Part shown: positions 35,715 to 44,320 of the stretch, in pieces
Numbering within the stretch: the first letter of the stretch is position 1
Layout: each line of letters begins with the position of its first letter
DNA from: Rhizobium favelukesii
GTDB taxonomy: Bacteria; Pseudomonadota; Alphaproteobacteria; Rhizobiales; Rhizobiaceae
Reading direction: 5' to 3'
NCBI RefSeq assembly: GCF_000577275.2
Contig: NZ_HG916852.1
Location: 747,001 to 811,000 of the forward strand
Length of the DNA: 64,000 bases
Notes under the pieces: generated by a model
What the model was told of the DNA's origin: nothing
Databases searched by the model: none
Seen by the model: only the letters and a program-made list of their open reading frames with translations
Program-made: the position numbers and the translations under genes

Positions 35715-37142
35715 ATGATGGACATCAGCGTTTCGGGGGGAGCGTCTGGAGCAGGGGCTGCCTCTGCCGCGGGCATCGGCCGTCAGACCGGCAACGGTGG
35801 TGATGCGGATGCAGGCGGGTTCTCTGACGTCCTGAACAAGGCAAGCGGCGGAAAGCATGACTCGGCCGAGCAGCCCGCGGTGGGCCAGCACGCTGGCGAC
35901 GGCACAAACGGCAGTGTGTCCGCTGCGCCGCGCCACGCGAACACGAAGGCATTGATCGATCTCGGCAGCGCCTCCCTGGCGGCGCAGGCGGAGATGAAAG
36001 AAAAGACGTCCGGGTCGGCCGAGAAGGAGACCAAAAAGGCGGAGCGTGACCCGAAAGCCAAGGGCAAGCATGCTGATGACGCCGACTTGCAGGATCTGTC
36101 CGACAAGCTGGACGATGACGCGATGGCACATTCGGCCAAGGGCACGAAGCTGACAAAGGCTGAGGGCGCCGGGATCGAGAAGGGCGCCGAGGATGACAGC
36201 GGGCTCTCGGATGTCCTCAGTTTACTGAAGCAGGCGCCGACCGACGGAACGGCTGCAGCAGCAGCGTTCGCCGCAATGGCCGCGGTGAGCCAACAGGCGG
36301 ATGGCAAGGTATCGACCGATCCGAAAGAAAAGTCCGTTGCGGGTATCAAGCCGAAGGACGAAACGTCCCCTGACGCGGCCCTTGCCGGCGTCGATGCGAG
36401 GGTCGACGCTCAGCTGCCCGGCACAGTGGTTGCCGGCGATACCGACGCGACGACATTCCGGCTGAGCCGTGCCGATGGCCGCGGTCAGTCGATGGATATG
36501 CATCTTGGCATCGACAAGGATGCCACCGGTGAGTCTGGCGGCAAGGCTAGCATCGAGAGCGTCTCTGTTCTGGACTCGCGCCGCTACATCGGTCTGGCGC
36601 AGAACACCAATTCTGCCGCAGTGACGGCCGCGATATCCGGCGATCAGGAATGGGCCCATGCCATGCAGGCGAGCTCCGCCTTGTCGAACGCCGCTGAGTG
36701 GACCAGCACTGGCAAGGTGGTGAATACGCTCAAGATCCAGATGAACCCGATCGACCTTGGTCTCGTCACCGCTACGATGCGGCTGCACGGCGACGCGCTG
36801 AATGTCGACCTGAAGGTAGAGAGCGGCGCGGCCTATCGCCAACTCAAGGAAGACCACGGCAAGATCATCGAGGCATTGCGCAGCCAGGGCTACGCGATCG
36901 ACAACGTTACGATCAGCATGGCGCCGGTCGACCGCTCGGACGCCGGCAATCAGGCGAACGCGCAGAGCCAGCAGCAGGGTCAGGCCTCTGCCCAGCAAGG
37001 TCAGGGCGGCGAGGCGCGTGAACGCCAAAATCAATCAGGACAGCGAACTGGCGGAGGCTTCAATGGCTCGGGCGAAAGCGGTGTTGAAAGCACTTCTCCT
37101 GGCGCCGCTGGCAGCGGTCGCACTGGCGACGTCTATCTCTAG
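35715..37142 (+). CDS. fliK: FliK hook-length control protein (formerly MotD)
   Basis: FliK is exported to measure hook length and triggers the FlhB switch. The rhizobial gene was first called motD. The protein has 475 residues. The N-terminal 290 are low-complexity, rich in Ala, Gly, Asp and Lys. The C-terminal hook-control domain (about 325-405) carries TLKIQMNPIDLGLVTATMRL and YRQLKEDHGKIIEALRSQGY, and a Gln/Gly-rich tail follows. The 3' end overlaps the lytic transglycosylase gene by 80 bases. Confidence 0.9.
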   Translation: MMDISVSGGASGAGAASAAGIGRQTGNGGDADAGGFSDVLNKASGGKHDSAEQPAVGQHAGDGTNGSVSAAPRHANTKALIDLGSASLAAQAEMKEKTSGSAEKETKKAERDPKAKGKHADDADLQDLSDKLDDDAMAHSAKGTKLTKAEGAGIEKGAEDDSGLSDVLSLLKQAPTDGTAAAAAFAAMAAVSQQADGKVSTDPKEKSVAGIKPKDETSPDAALAGVDARVDAQLPGTVVAGDTDATTFRLSRADGRGQSMDMHLGIDKDATGESGGKASIESVSVLDSRRYIGLAQNTNSAAVTAAISGDQEWAHAMQASSALSNAAEWTSTGKVVNTLKIQMNPIDLGLVTATMRLHGDALNVDLKVESGAAYRQLKEDHGKIIEALRSQGYAIDNVTISMAPVDRSDAGNQANAQSQQQGQASAQQGQGGEARERQNQSGQRTGGGFNGSGESGVESTSPGAAGSGRTGDVYL

Positions 37143-37647
37143 CGCACAGGCGTCGAACAGTGCCTGTGAGCAGGAGATTCAGGCGGCCGCACTGAAATAC
37201 GGCATCCCCGAGGGCATTCTCTACTCCGTTGGCTTGACCGAGACCGGACGCAAGGGGTCGCTCTACCCTTACGCGCGGAACATCGAAGGGAAGGCCTTCT
37301 TTCCACCCTCCGAGCAGGACGCTCTGAGACAGGTTGATGTTGCGCGCAGGTCAGGCGCGAAGCTCATCGACATCGGCTGCATGCAGATCAACCAGTACTA
37401 CCATGGTGAGAATTTCCGGTCTGCGGAGGAGATGTTCGACCCCCGTCGCAATGTGGAATACGCGGCAAGGTTCCTGCGCAATCTCCATGATCGTCACGAA
37501 ACCTGGACGATGGCAGTGGCCCGCTATCACGCCGGACCCAACAATGACCCCGCCCAGAAGCAGTATGTCTGCCGGGTCATCGCCAATCTGGTTGCCACCG
37601 GCTACGGCAAATGGACTCCCAATGCGAGCAACTTCTGCCAGAATTAA
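37063..37647 (+). CDS. Secreted lytic transglycosylase, probably flagellum-dedicated
   Basis: Cleaves peptidoglycan, most likely to let the rod through the wall. From ATG 37063, with GGCGGAGG 5 bases upstream, the protein has 194 residues and opens with a signal peptide (LKALLLAPLAAVALATSISS). A GTG at 37018 would add 15 codons but gives a worse signal sequence. The SLT-type domain has the catalytic Glu region VGLTETG, DIGCMQINQYYH and ARYHAGPNN. It overlaps fliK by 80 bases. With the rod-binding-only FlgJ-like protein at 47607 it may rebuild the two-domain FlgJ function. Confidence 0.85.
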   Translation: MARAKAVLKALLLAPLAAVALATSISSAQASNSACEQEIQAAALKYGIPEGILYSVGLTETGRKGSLYPYARNIEGKAFFPPSEQDALRQVDVARRSGAKLIDIGCMQINQYYHGENFRSAEEMFDPRRNVEYAARFLRNLHDRHETWTMAVARYHAGPNNDPAQKQYVCRVIANLVATGYGKWTPNASNFCQN

Positions 37648-37929
37648 TTCAATCAATACGAGTAAAAACAGAACAAAGCAGAAATGTGTCATATTGTGGC
37701 GAGAATCTGTCTCAATATGGCAAGGCAAGTCACATTGTAGACCTTGTTAACTTTTCCACGAAATTTTTGTGTGCATAATTTCGATCTGCTACTACATCTA
37801 GATCAAATCGCGCCTCAATTCTTAATCAACTATTAATTTCTGCCAGTAAGTTCCTGCAGCTTGTCCCAGAATCGCGCGATTCGTACCCATAGAGCATCGA
37901 GGTACCACAAGTGATTCGGAGGCGGACGA
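37648..37929 (+). promoter_or_regulatory. rem regulatory region (dyad and CtrA-type box)
   Basis: This gap of 282 bases is AT-rich. It holds CATATTG (37690-37696), 16 bases, CAATATG (37713-37719): a perfect inverted repeat suited to a LuxR-type dimer such as VisN/VisR. A related CACATTG follows at 37731-37737. TTAA-TCAACTA-TTAA at 37822-37836 is a full CtrA consensus match 94 bases before rem. No -35/-10 pair is convincing. Confidence 0.5.
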
Positions 37930-38601
37930 ATGATCGTAGTGGTTGATGAGCGTGAGCTCGTGAAGGATGGTTACACTTCACTTTTTGGGCGGGAAGGCAT
38001 TCCTTCCACGGGGTTTGATCCAAGTGAATTCGGCGAATGGGTTCAGACGGCGGCGGATTCTGATATCGCGGCTGTCGAGGCATTCCTGATCGGGCAGGGG
38101 CAGCAGAATTTCGAGCTGCCGCGCGCAATCCGCGACCGGACCATGGCGCCGGTTATCGCGGTCAGCGACCAGCCGTCGCTCGAAAACACCCTTGCACTTT
38201 TTGATTGTGGTGTCGACGATGTCGTGCGCAAGCCGGTGCATCCCCGCGAAATCCTGGCTCGAGCCGCCGCCATCCGGCGCCGACTGAAAGCGATTTCCAG
38301 CCACACCGACATCGGCGCGATCCGCGTATTTTCCGACGGTCGCGATCCGGAAATTCATGGCGAAGTCTTTGCGCTTCCCCGTCGCGAGCGCCGCATCCTG
38401 GAATATATGATCGCAAACCGCGGTCGCCGCGTCACCAAGACGCAGATCTTCAACGCGATCTACGGGATCTTCGACGACGAAGTCGAAGAAAACGTCGTTG
38501 AAAGCCACATTTCCAAGCTGCGCAAGAAGCTCCGGAAGAAGCTCGGCTTCGATCCGGTCGATTCGAAGCGCTTCCTTGGCTACTGCATTGACTGGAACTG
38601 A
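37930..38601 (+). CDS. rem: Rem, OmpR-type orphan regulator of motility genes
   Basis: Rem is the second-tier activator, transcribed under VisN/VisR control, that drives flagellar operons during exponential growth. The protein has 223 residues. The N-terminal receiver-like domain is atypical: acidic residues lie in VVVDERE, but the phosphoacceptor region reads [10 protein letters not shown] with no clear aspartate, while KPVHP keeps the usual Lys. The C-terminal winged helix has [20 protein letters not shown] and [20 protein letters not shown]. Activity independent of phosphorylation is therefore likely. Confidence 0.94.
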   Translation: MIVVVDERELVKDGYTSLFGREGIPSTGFDPSEFGEWVQTAADSDIAAVEAFLIGQGQQNFELPRAIRDRTMAPVIAVSDQPSLENTLALFDCGVDDVVRKPVHPREILARAAAIRRRLKAISSHTDIGAIRVFSDGRDPEIHGEVFALPRRERRILEYMIANRGRRVTKTQIFNAIYGIFDDEVEENVVESHISKLRKKLRKKLGFDPVDSKRFLGYCIDWN

Positions 38602-38731
38602 TTTTTTCAGAACGGGCCGTGTTGCCTGGCCATAGTCGCTGCATTCTCATCGATGATGGTTCAGCCCCAGACAGCTTCACGCAAGGCCCACCAAATACTC
38701 TCAAGCCTACTCAGGGAATCGAGGTTTTCAG

Positions 38732-40042
38732 ATGAGCATTTTTGGCAGCATGAAGACGGCCGTGTCCGGCATGAACGCCCAGGCAAACCGCCTCAGCACC
38801 GTCGCCGATAACATCGCAAACGCAAACACGACGGGCTACAAGGCCGTTTCGAGCGCTTTCTCGTCGCTGGTTCTGCCTTCGACCTCGGGTAACTACAATT
38901 CAGGCGGCGTCCAGACGTCCGTTCGTCAGTCCGTTTCCGAGCAGGGCGATATCTCCTACACGACGTCGAGCTACAACCTGGCGATCTCCGGTGATGGCTT
39001 CTTCATCGTTCAGAGCCCGGACGGCGTTCCGGTTCTGACCCGCGCTGGCGATTTCAGCAAGGACGATCAGGGCAACCTCGTCAACGCTGCCGGCTTCAAG
39101 CTGATGGGCTATTCCTACGACGCGGGTGCTCCGGCCGTCGTCGTCAACGGCTTCTCCGGCCTCGTCCCGATCAACGTCAACCAGTCCGGCCTGACAGCGA
39201 TCGCGTCGACGACGGGCACCTTCACCGGCAACCTGAACTCCAATGCCAACGTTGCGACCGGCAACCTTCCTGCCTCCAACACGGCTCCGATCACGACCGA
39301 CACGAAACAGATGTCGATGGTGGGTTACGACAAGCTCGGCAATACGATCCAGTACGATTTCTACTTCACCAAGACAGCGGGCGCGACGGCAGCTTCCGCA
39401 GGTCCGCCGCCGGTTGCCGCAACCTCGGGCACGTGGCAGGTCGCAGTCTTCCGCCACGCCGATGCGGCAACAGGTGGAACCTCATCATTTCCGTACACTC
39501 CGGCAGCGACGGCTCTCGTTGGCACGACGGGTTTGACCTTCGACACAAACGGCAAGATGGCCTCCACCGGTGCGATGACGATCACCGATCCGGTAACGGG
39601 TGGAGCAATCGCCATGGACCTGAGCGGCTTTACGCAGCTCGCTTCTGAGTTTGCCGGTAGCGGCACACCGAACGGCCAGGCAGCCAGCCCGGTTGATAGT
39701 GTGTCGATCGACAAGGACGGTACCGTCTATGCCAAATACAAAGATGGAACGTCAAAGCCGCTTTACCGTGTCCCGCTCGCAACAGTTGCAAGCCCGGACA
39801 ACATGACGCTGATGAGCGGCAACGTTTATAGCGCCAACGGGCAGTCCGGCGTCACCGTCACCGGCTTCCCGCAGACCAACGGCTTCGGCAGCATCCAGGC
39901 CGGCGCACTCGAAAGCTCGAACGTCGATCTTGCCGGCGAACTGACCGAAATGATCGAGTCGCAGCGCAGCTACACCGCCAATTCCAAGGTGTTCCAGACG
40001 GGGGCCGACATCATGGACGTCCTCGTTAACCTCAAGAGATAA
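38732..40042 (+). CDS. flgE: FlgE, flagellar hook protein
   Basis: Hook subunit of 436 residues. The N-terminal axial motif is QANRLSTVADNIANANTTGY, the middle region carries hook-specific insertions rich in Thr/Ala/Gly, and the C-terminal block is AGALESSNVDLAGELTEMIE with NSKVFQTGADIMDVLVNLKR. Start ATG 38732. First gene of a run that continues through flgK and flgL with short gaps. Confidence 0.95.
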   Translation: MSIFGSMKTAVSGMNAQANRLSTVADNIANANTTGYKAVSSAFSSLVLPSTSGNYNSGGVQTSVRQSVSEQGDISYTTSSYNLAISGDGFFIVQSPDGVPVLTRAGDFSKDDQGNLVNAAGFKLMGYSYDAGAPAVVVNGFSGLVPINVNQSGLTAIASTTGTFTGNLNSNANVATGNLPASNTAPITTDTKQMSMVGYDKLGNTIQYDFYFTKTAGATAASAGPPPVAATSGTWQVAVFRHADAATGGTSSFPYTPAATALVGTTGLTFDTNGKMASTGAMTITDPVTGGAIAMDLSGFTQLASEFAGSGTPNGQAASPVDSVSIDKDGTVYAKYKDGTSKPLYRVPLATVASPDNMTLMSGNVYSANGQSGVTVTGFPQTNGFGSIQAGALESSNVDLAGELTEMIESQRSYTANSKVFQTGADIMDVLVNLKR

Positions 40043-40060
40043 GTAGGGTACGGATAAGCC

Positions 40061-41527
40061 ATGTCGCTCACTTCCGCACTAAATACGGCGCAGAGCATAT
40101 TCAACAATACCGGCACTCAGAGCAGTGTGGTATCGACCAATATCTCAAACTCCAGCAACAGCGATTACGTGCGCCGGCAGGCGATGATCACCACGTCGCT
40201 GAATGGGGCGCAAGTCGTGAAGATCAGCCGCGCGCAGGAAGACGCGCTGCTGAAGCAGTGGCTGAAAGCGAGTGCGCAGGACAGTGGCCAGCAAACGCTA
40301 CTTGGCGGCCTGACCGACCTGAAATCGATCATGGGTGGCAACGACTACGAAACGTCGCCGGCAAATTATCTCTCGACGTTTCGCGAAAAGCTGCAGGCCT
40401 TTCGCACGTCGCCGAGCAGCACGATTGCCGCGCAGAGCGCGGTCACGGCCGCGCAGGACGTCGCCAATTCACTGAACGATGCAACGAAATCCGTGCAGGC
40501 CGTCCGTCAGGGTGCGGACAAGGAGATCGCAACCCAGGTTTCGACACTGAACACCCTGCTTGCGCAGTTCAAGACGGCGAACGATGCCGTCAAGAGCGCT
40601 ACCGCGACCGGCGGCAATCCAGCCGATGCACTGGATGAGCGCGACAAGCTGCTGAAGCAGATCTCCTCGATCGTCGGCGTCAACGCAGTCGATCGCGACA
40701 ACGGCGATATGGCGCTCTACACCACAGACGGCACCGTTGTTTTCGACACGATTCCCCGCACAGTCACCTTCGTCGCGCAGGACACCTACACTACCCAGAC
40801 CAAAGGCAATGCGATCTACATCGATGGCGTAGCACTTGCGAGCGGCAAGGGCTCGACGAGCACGGCCCAGGGAAGCCTGCAGGCGCTCCTGCAGGTTCGC
40901 GACGACATCGCGCCCACATTCCAGTCGCAGCTCGACGAGATCGCGAAGTCGCTCGTCACCATGTTCTCGGAAACCGGCGGCGCGCCCGCCACGACGCAGC
41001 CAGGCCTTTTCGTCTGGAAGACCGCGGTGGGAACGCCGGGCGGCACGCCGACCGCAGCAGGCGTCATCGACGGCATCGCCGGCACCATCACTGTAAACGC
41101 CGCCGTCATCACCAGCCAGGGCGGCGACCCGATGAAGTTGCGCGATGGGTCAATCTCCGGCCTCACCAACCTCAATCCGACCGGCAAAAGCGGCTTCTCC
41201 GACAATCTCGACGCGCTCTACACGGCGATGGGCACGGCTCAGACCTTTTCAGCGACCGCTGGTCTTTCGTCCAACGTCAACATCATGGATTACGCCTCGA
41301 ATTCGATCGGCTGGCTCGAGCAGTATCGAAGCGATGCGACGACGGCGTCCGAGAATACCTCGGCAGCACTCTCGCGTTCGACGGAAGCCTATTCCAACGA
41401 GACCGGCGTGAACCTCGACGAGGAACTGACGCTGCTCCTCGACATAGAGCAGTCCTACAAGGCGGCCACGAAGATCCTGAACGCTGTCGACGAAATGTTG
41501 AAGTCATTGCTGGATATAGCGAGTTAA
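40061..41527 (+). CDS. flgK: FlgK, hook-filament junction protein 1 (HAP1)
   Basis: FlgK is the first junction protein between hook and filament. The protein has 488 residues, with N-terminal axial helices (NTAQSIFNNTGTQSSVVSTN) and a C-terminal D0 segment (TGVNLDEELTLLLDIEQSYK). The DALDERDKLLKQIS block typical of HAP1 is at about residues 189-202. It starts 18 bases after flgE and is followed by flgL after 3 bases. Confidence 0.94.
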   Translation: MSLTSALNTAQSIFNNTGTQSSVVSTNISNSSNSDYVRRQAMITTSLNGAQVVKISRAQEDALLKQWLKASAQDSGQQTLLGGLTDLKSIMGGNDYETSPANYLSTFREKLQAFRTSPSSTIAAQSAVTAAQDVANSLNDATKSVQAVRQGADKEIATQVSTLNTLLAQFKTANDAVKSATATGGNPADALDERDKLLKQISSIVGVNAVDRDNGDMALYTTDGTVVFDTIPRTVTFVAQDTYTTQTKGNAIYIDGVALASGKGSTSTAQGSLQALLQVRDDIAPTFQSQLDEIAKSLVTMFSETGGAPATTQPGLFVWKTAVGTPGGTPTAAGVIDGIAGTITVNAAVITSQGGDPMKLRDGSISGLTNLNPTGKSGFSDNLDALYTAMGTAQTFSATAGLSSNVNIMDYASNSIGWLEQYRSDATTASENTSAALSRSTEAYSNETGVNLDEELTLLLDIEQSYKAATKILNAVDEMLKSLLDIAS

Positions 41528-41530
41528 GCC

Positions 41531-42652
41531 ATGAAAAGTTCATTTATTTCTAGTTCAGCCATTCAGAACGCGATGCGATTGACGATCCGCCAGTCGCAGA
41601 AGCAATTGGTCAGCGCTTCTCTCGAAGCAACGACGGGCGTTTACGCCGACATCGGCGCCTCCCTGGGTTCTGGCGCAGCCAAGAGTGTGAACTTCACGTC
41701 CGAGGTCAGCCGCATCAAGGCTCTCAAGGGCAGCAATTCCGTCGTATCGGCACGTCTCGAAGCGTCGCAGCTCGGCCTCAACAGCATGAAGAAGGCCGGC
41801 GATGCGCTGGTCTCCAAGTTGACAGCGCTTCAGGGCAGTCAGGACAAGACCAGCATCACGGTGGCGATGCAGTCTGCCGGCGACGCGCTGTCGCAGCTCA
41901 TGGATACGGGCAATTCCATGCTCAACGGCGAGTACCTGTTCTCCGGTATCAACACCGATGTGCAACCGCTCACCAACCAGCAGAATGCCGCGACGACCGC
42001 CATTCAGACGAACCTCACGGCCTATGCAAGCGGCCTCGGCAAACCAGTGAGTTCTCTGACCGGCGCCGAGATGGGTAAGTTCATTACTGACTTCGTTGAG
42101 CCGATGTTCTCGCAGGACACGTTCAACGGCACCTCCACGCCGATCGCGTTCCCGCCACCTGGCGCCCCGACCCCGCTTGCGCCTGCGGCCTATGTGACGC
42201 CGCCGGCCTGGAGCGACTGGTCGGCCGCATCGAACCAGAACATGACGAGCCGTATCAGTAACTCGGAAGTCGTAACATCGTCGACCAACGCCAACTCGGA
42301 CGGCATGCGCTACTTCGCGCTCGCTTCGATCACCGTTTCGGCGCTGGCCAGCCAGAATGTCAGCGCTGACGCATTGAGCACGGTTACCTCCAAGGCGATC
42401 GGCTATGCGGCGCAGGCAACGACCGGCATCGTGACGCAGGCAAGCCAGCTCGGTCTTTCGCAGGAGCGCGTCGAGAAGGCCAACGATGCCCTCGATGCAC
42501 AATCAAGCATCATTCAGAACAAGCTCGTCGATCTCCAGGGCGTCGATACCTCGGAAGCATCGACACTCGTCAACACGCTCCAGACGCAGCTGGAGACGGC
42601 CTACACCATCGTATCGAAAATCCAGCAGTTGAGTCTCGTGAACTACCTTTGA
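41531..42652 (+). CDS. flgL: FlgL, hook-filament junction protein 3 (HAP3)
   Basis: FlgL is the second junction protein. The protein has 373 residues, flagellin-like at both ends: IQNAMRLTIRQSQKQLVSAS at the start and TLQTQLETAYTIVSKIQQLS at the end. It contains LMDTGNSMLNGEYLFSGINT, a block characteristic of FlgL. The gap to flgK is 3 bases. Confidence 0.94.
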   Translation: MKSSFISSSAIQNAMRLTIRQSQKQLVSASLEATTGVYADIGASLGSGAAKSVNFTSEVSRIKALKGSNSVVSARLEASQLGLNSMKKAGDALVSKLTALQGSQDKTSITVAMQSAGDALSQLMDTGNSMLNGEYLFSGINTDVQPLTNQQNAATTAIQTNLTAYASGLGKPVSSLTGAEMGKFITDFVEPMFSQDTFNGTSTPIAFPPPGAPTPLAPAAYVTPPAWSDWSAASNQNMTSRISNSEVVTSSTNANSDGMRYFALASITVSALASQNVSADALSTVTSKAIGYAAQATTGIVTQASQLGLSQERVEKANDALDAQSSIIQNKLVDLQGVDTSEASTLVNTLQTQLETAYTIVSKIQQLSLVNYL

Positions 42653-42688
42653 TGATCAAGGGTACGAAAGACAAAGAAGGATGCATGA

Positions 42689-43036
42689 ATGTATCAGTTC
42701 TCTTACTCCGAGGTCATGGAGGACTCGGTGGCCGATGCGAAGGAGCGGGAACGTCAAGTTCTCGACCGGTCCATCGAGCTGCTGTCGATTGCGCGGGACA
42801 AAGAGAAATACAGCCGGGAAGCCATTGATGCATTGTTCTACACCCGGCGTGTTTGGGTGAGTTTCATCGAGGATCTCAAGCATCCGGACAACCAGCTTGA
42901 GATCCAGCTGCGGGCCAACCTCATCTCCATCGCGATCTGGATCTTGAAGGAGTGCGATCGGATCAGGCGCCGGCAGTCGACGAACTACCAAGGCATTATC
43001 GACGTTACCACCATCATCAGGGATGGACTAAAATGA
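42689..43036 (+). CDS. flaF: FlaF, flagellin synthesis regulator
   Basis: FlaF promotes flagellin translation or secretion and opposes FlbT in alphaproteobacteria. The protein has 115 residues and is helical, with [20 protein letters not shown] at the start and [20 protein letters not shown] near the end. It overlaps flbT in ATGA (43033-43036), the usual pairing. Confidence 0.93.
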   Translation: MYQFSYSEVMEDSVADAKERERQVLDRSIELLSIARDKEKYSREAIDALFYTRRVWVSFIEDLKHPDNQLEIQLRANLISIAIWILKECDRIRRRQSTNYQGIIDVTTIIRDGLK

Positions 43037-43482
43037 AAAGCACACTTCGTATCTCGCTAAAAGCCGGGGAAAAGATCTTCATCAACGGTGCGGTCTTGCG
43101 CGTCGATCGCAAGGTCGCGCTGGAATTCCTGAACGATGTAACGTTCCTTCTCGAAAACCACGTTCTCCAGCCGGAAGAGGCGACGACGCCTCTGCGCCAG
43201 CTCTATTTCATTGCGCAGATGATCCTCATCAATCCTGAGGGCAAGGAGCAATCGACGGCGATGTTCCGCAAGTCGGTCACCATGCTGCTGACCTGCTTCA
43301 AGAACGAGGAAGTTCTGGCCGAGCTGAAGCGCATCGATGGTCTCGTTTCGACCGGACGTGCATTCGACGCCCTGAAGGCGATCCGCGGTCTGTATGCGAT
43401 CGAAGACAGCATACTCAACAACCACGAAATGCCGCCGACGATGGTCGAGCAGATTCGTAAGGAGATCGCACCATGGCGGTAA
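43033..43482 (+). CDS. flbT: FlbT, flagellin mRNA-binding repressor
   Basis: In Caulobacter FlbT binds the 5' untranslated region of flagellin mRNA and promotes its decay until the hook is finished. Here it has 149 residues from ATG 43033 ([20 protein letters not shown]), with the family block [20 protein letters not shown]. Its natural targets in this genome are likely to be the structured flagellin leaders at 27804, 28979 and 30104; that link is inference. It overlaps flgD by 10 bases. Confidence 0.94.
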   Translation: MKSTLRISLKAGEKIFINGAVLRVDRKVALEFLNDVTFLLENHVLQPEEATTPLRQLYFIAQMILINPEGKEQSTAMFRKSVTMLLTCFKNEEVLAELKRIDGLVSTGRAFDALKAIRGLYAIEDSILNNHEMPPTMVEQIRKEIAPWR

Positions 43483-43901
43483 GTGGCGTTTCGAGCACGT
43501 CGAGCACCTCGTCCTCGTCGAGCACATCAACCGCGCAGCAGAAGGCAACGCTCAACTACGACAACTTCCTGCAGCTGCTCATCGCGCAGATGAAGAACCA
43601 GGATCCGACAGATCCGGTGGATGCTAGCGAGCAGATGTCGCAGCTGGCGAGCTTCTCGCAGGTCGAACAGACGATCCAGACGAACAGCAAGCTGGACACG
43701 CTGCTTGCCAGCTCCAGCCTGACGCAGGCCGGCAGCTATATCGGCAAGTACATGACCAGCGCTGACGGTTCCGTCAAAGGCACGGTCGCTTCGGTCAAGG
43801 TCTATTCCGACGGAATTGTCGCGACGACGACCGACGGGAAGAGTATCCTTGTGCAGGCGGGAATCACCCTGGCGGACAAGGCGCCGACGACGTCGAGCTA
43901 A
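43473..43901 (+). CDS. flgD: FlgD, hook cap/scaffold protein
   Basis: FlgD caps the growing hook. The protein has 142 residues, shorter than the enteric protein (about 230): only the N-terminal cap region ([20 protein letters not shown], then [20 protein letters not shown]) and a small C-terminal domain are present. This shortened form is normal in rhizobia. The N-terminus is Ser/Thr-rich. It begins inside the last codons of flbT. Confidence 0.93.
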   Translation: MAVSGVSSTSSTSSSSSTSTAQQKATLNYDNFLQLLIAQMKNQDPTDPVDASEQMSQLASFSQVEQTIQTNSKLDTLLASSSLTQAGSYIGKYMTSADGSVKGTVASVKVYSDGIVATTTDGKSILVQAGITLADKAPTTSS

Positions 43902-43965
43902 GTGTAATTATGAGGCGGTTCGGCCATATCGGGCGGACCGCAAGGCGATATGAGGTTGCCTGACA

Positions 43966-44232
43966 ATGAATGAAGCTGATGCTCTTGACCTTTTCCAGGC
44001 CGCGATCTGGACCGTTCTCGTTTCTGCAGGCCCGGCGGTTGCGGCAGCCATGGTGGTCGGTCTGATCATTGCGTTGTTCCAGGCGCTGACGCAGGTTCAG
44101 GAAGCAACCCTCACCTTCGTTCCGAAAATCGTGGCGGTCCTCGTCACCATCGGCATCTCGGCTCCGTTTGTCGGATCGCAGATTTCGATTTTCACCAATC
44201 TGGTGTTTTCGCGCATTCAGTCGGGTTTCTGA
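43966..44232 (+). CDS. fliQ: FliQ, flagellar type III export gate protein
   Basis: Small membrane protein of 88 residues in the export gate with FliP and FliR. Two hydrophobic segments (AAMVVGLIIALFQALTQVQE and PKIVAVLVTIGISAPFVG) are visible, with the family block LTQVQEATLTFVPKI. It starts 64 bases after flgD and lies 88 bases before flhA. Confidence 0.94.
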   Translation: MNEADALDLFQAAIWTVLVSAGPAVAAAMVVGLIIALFQALTQVQEATLTFVPKIVAVLVTIGISAPFVGSQISIFTNLVFSRIQSGF

Positions 44233-44320
44233 GCCACCTTCGCGCAAGCTTCGCCATTTAATTCTCGTTCCGAATTGGTGGGCATCATGCCCGCACCTCT
44301 CATGAAGAGACGGAATCGAA

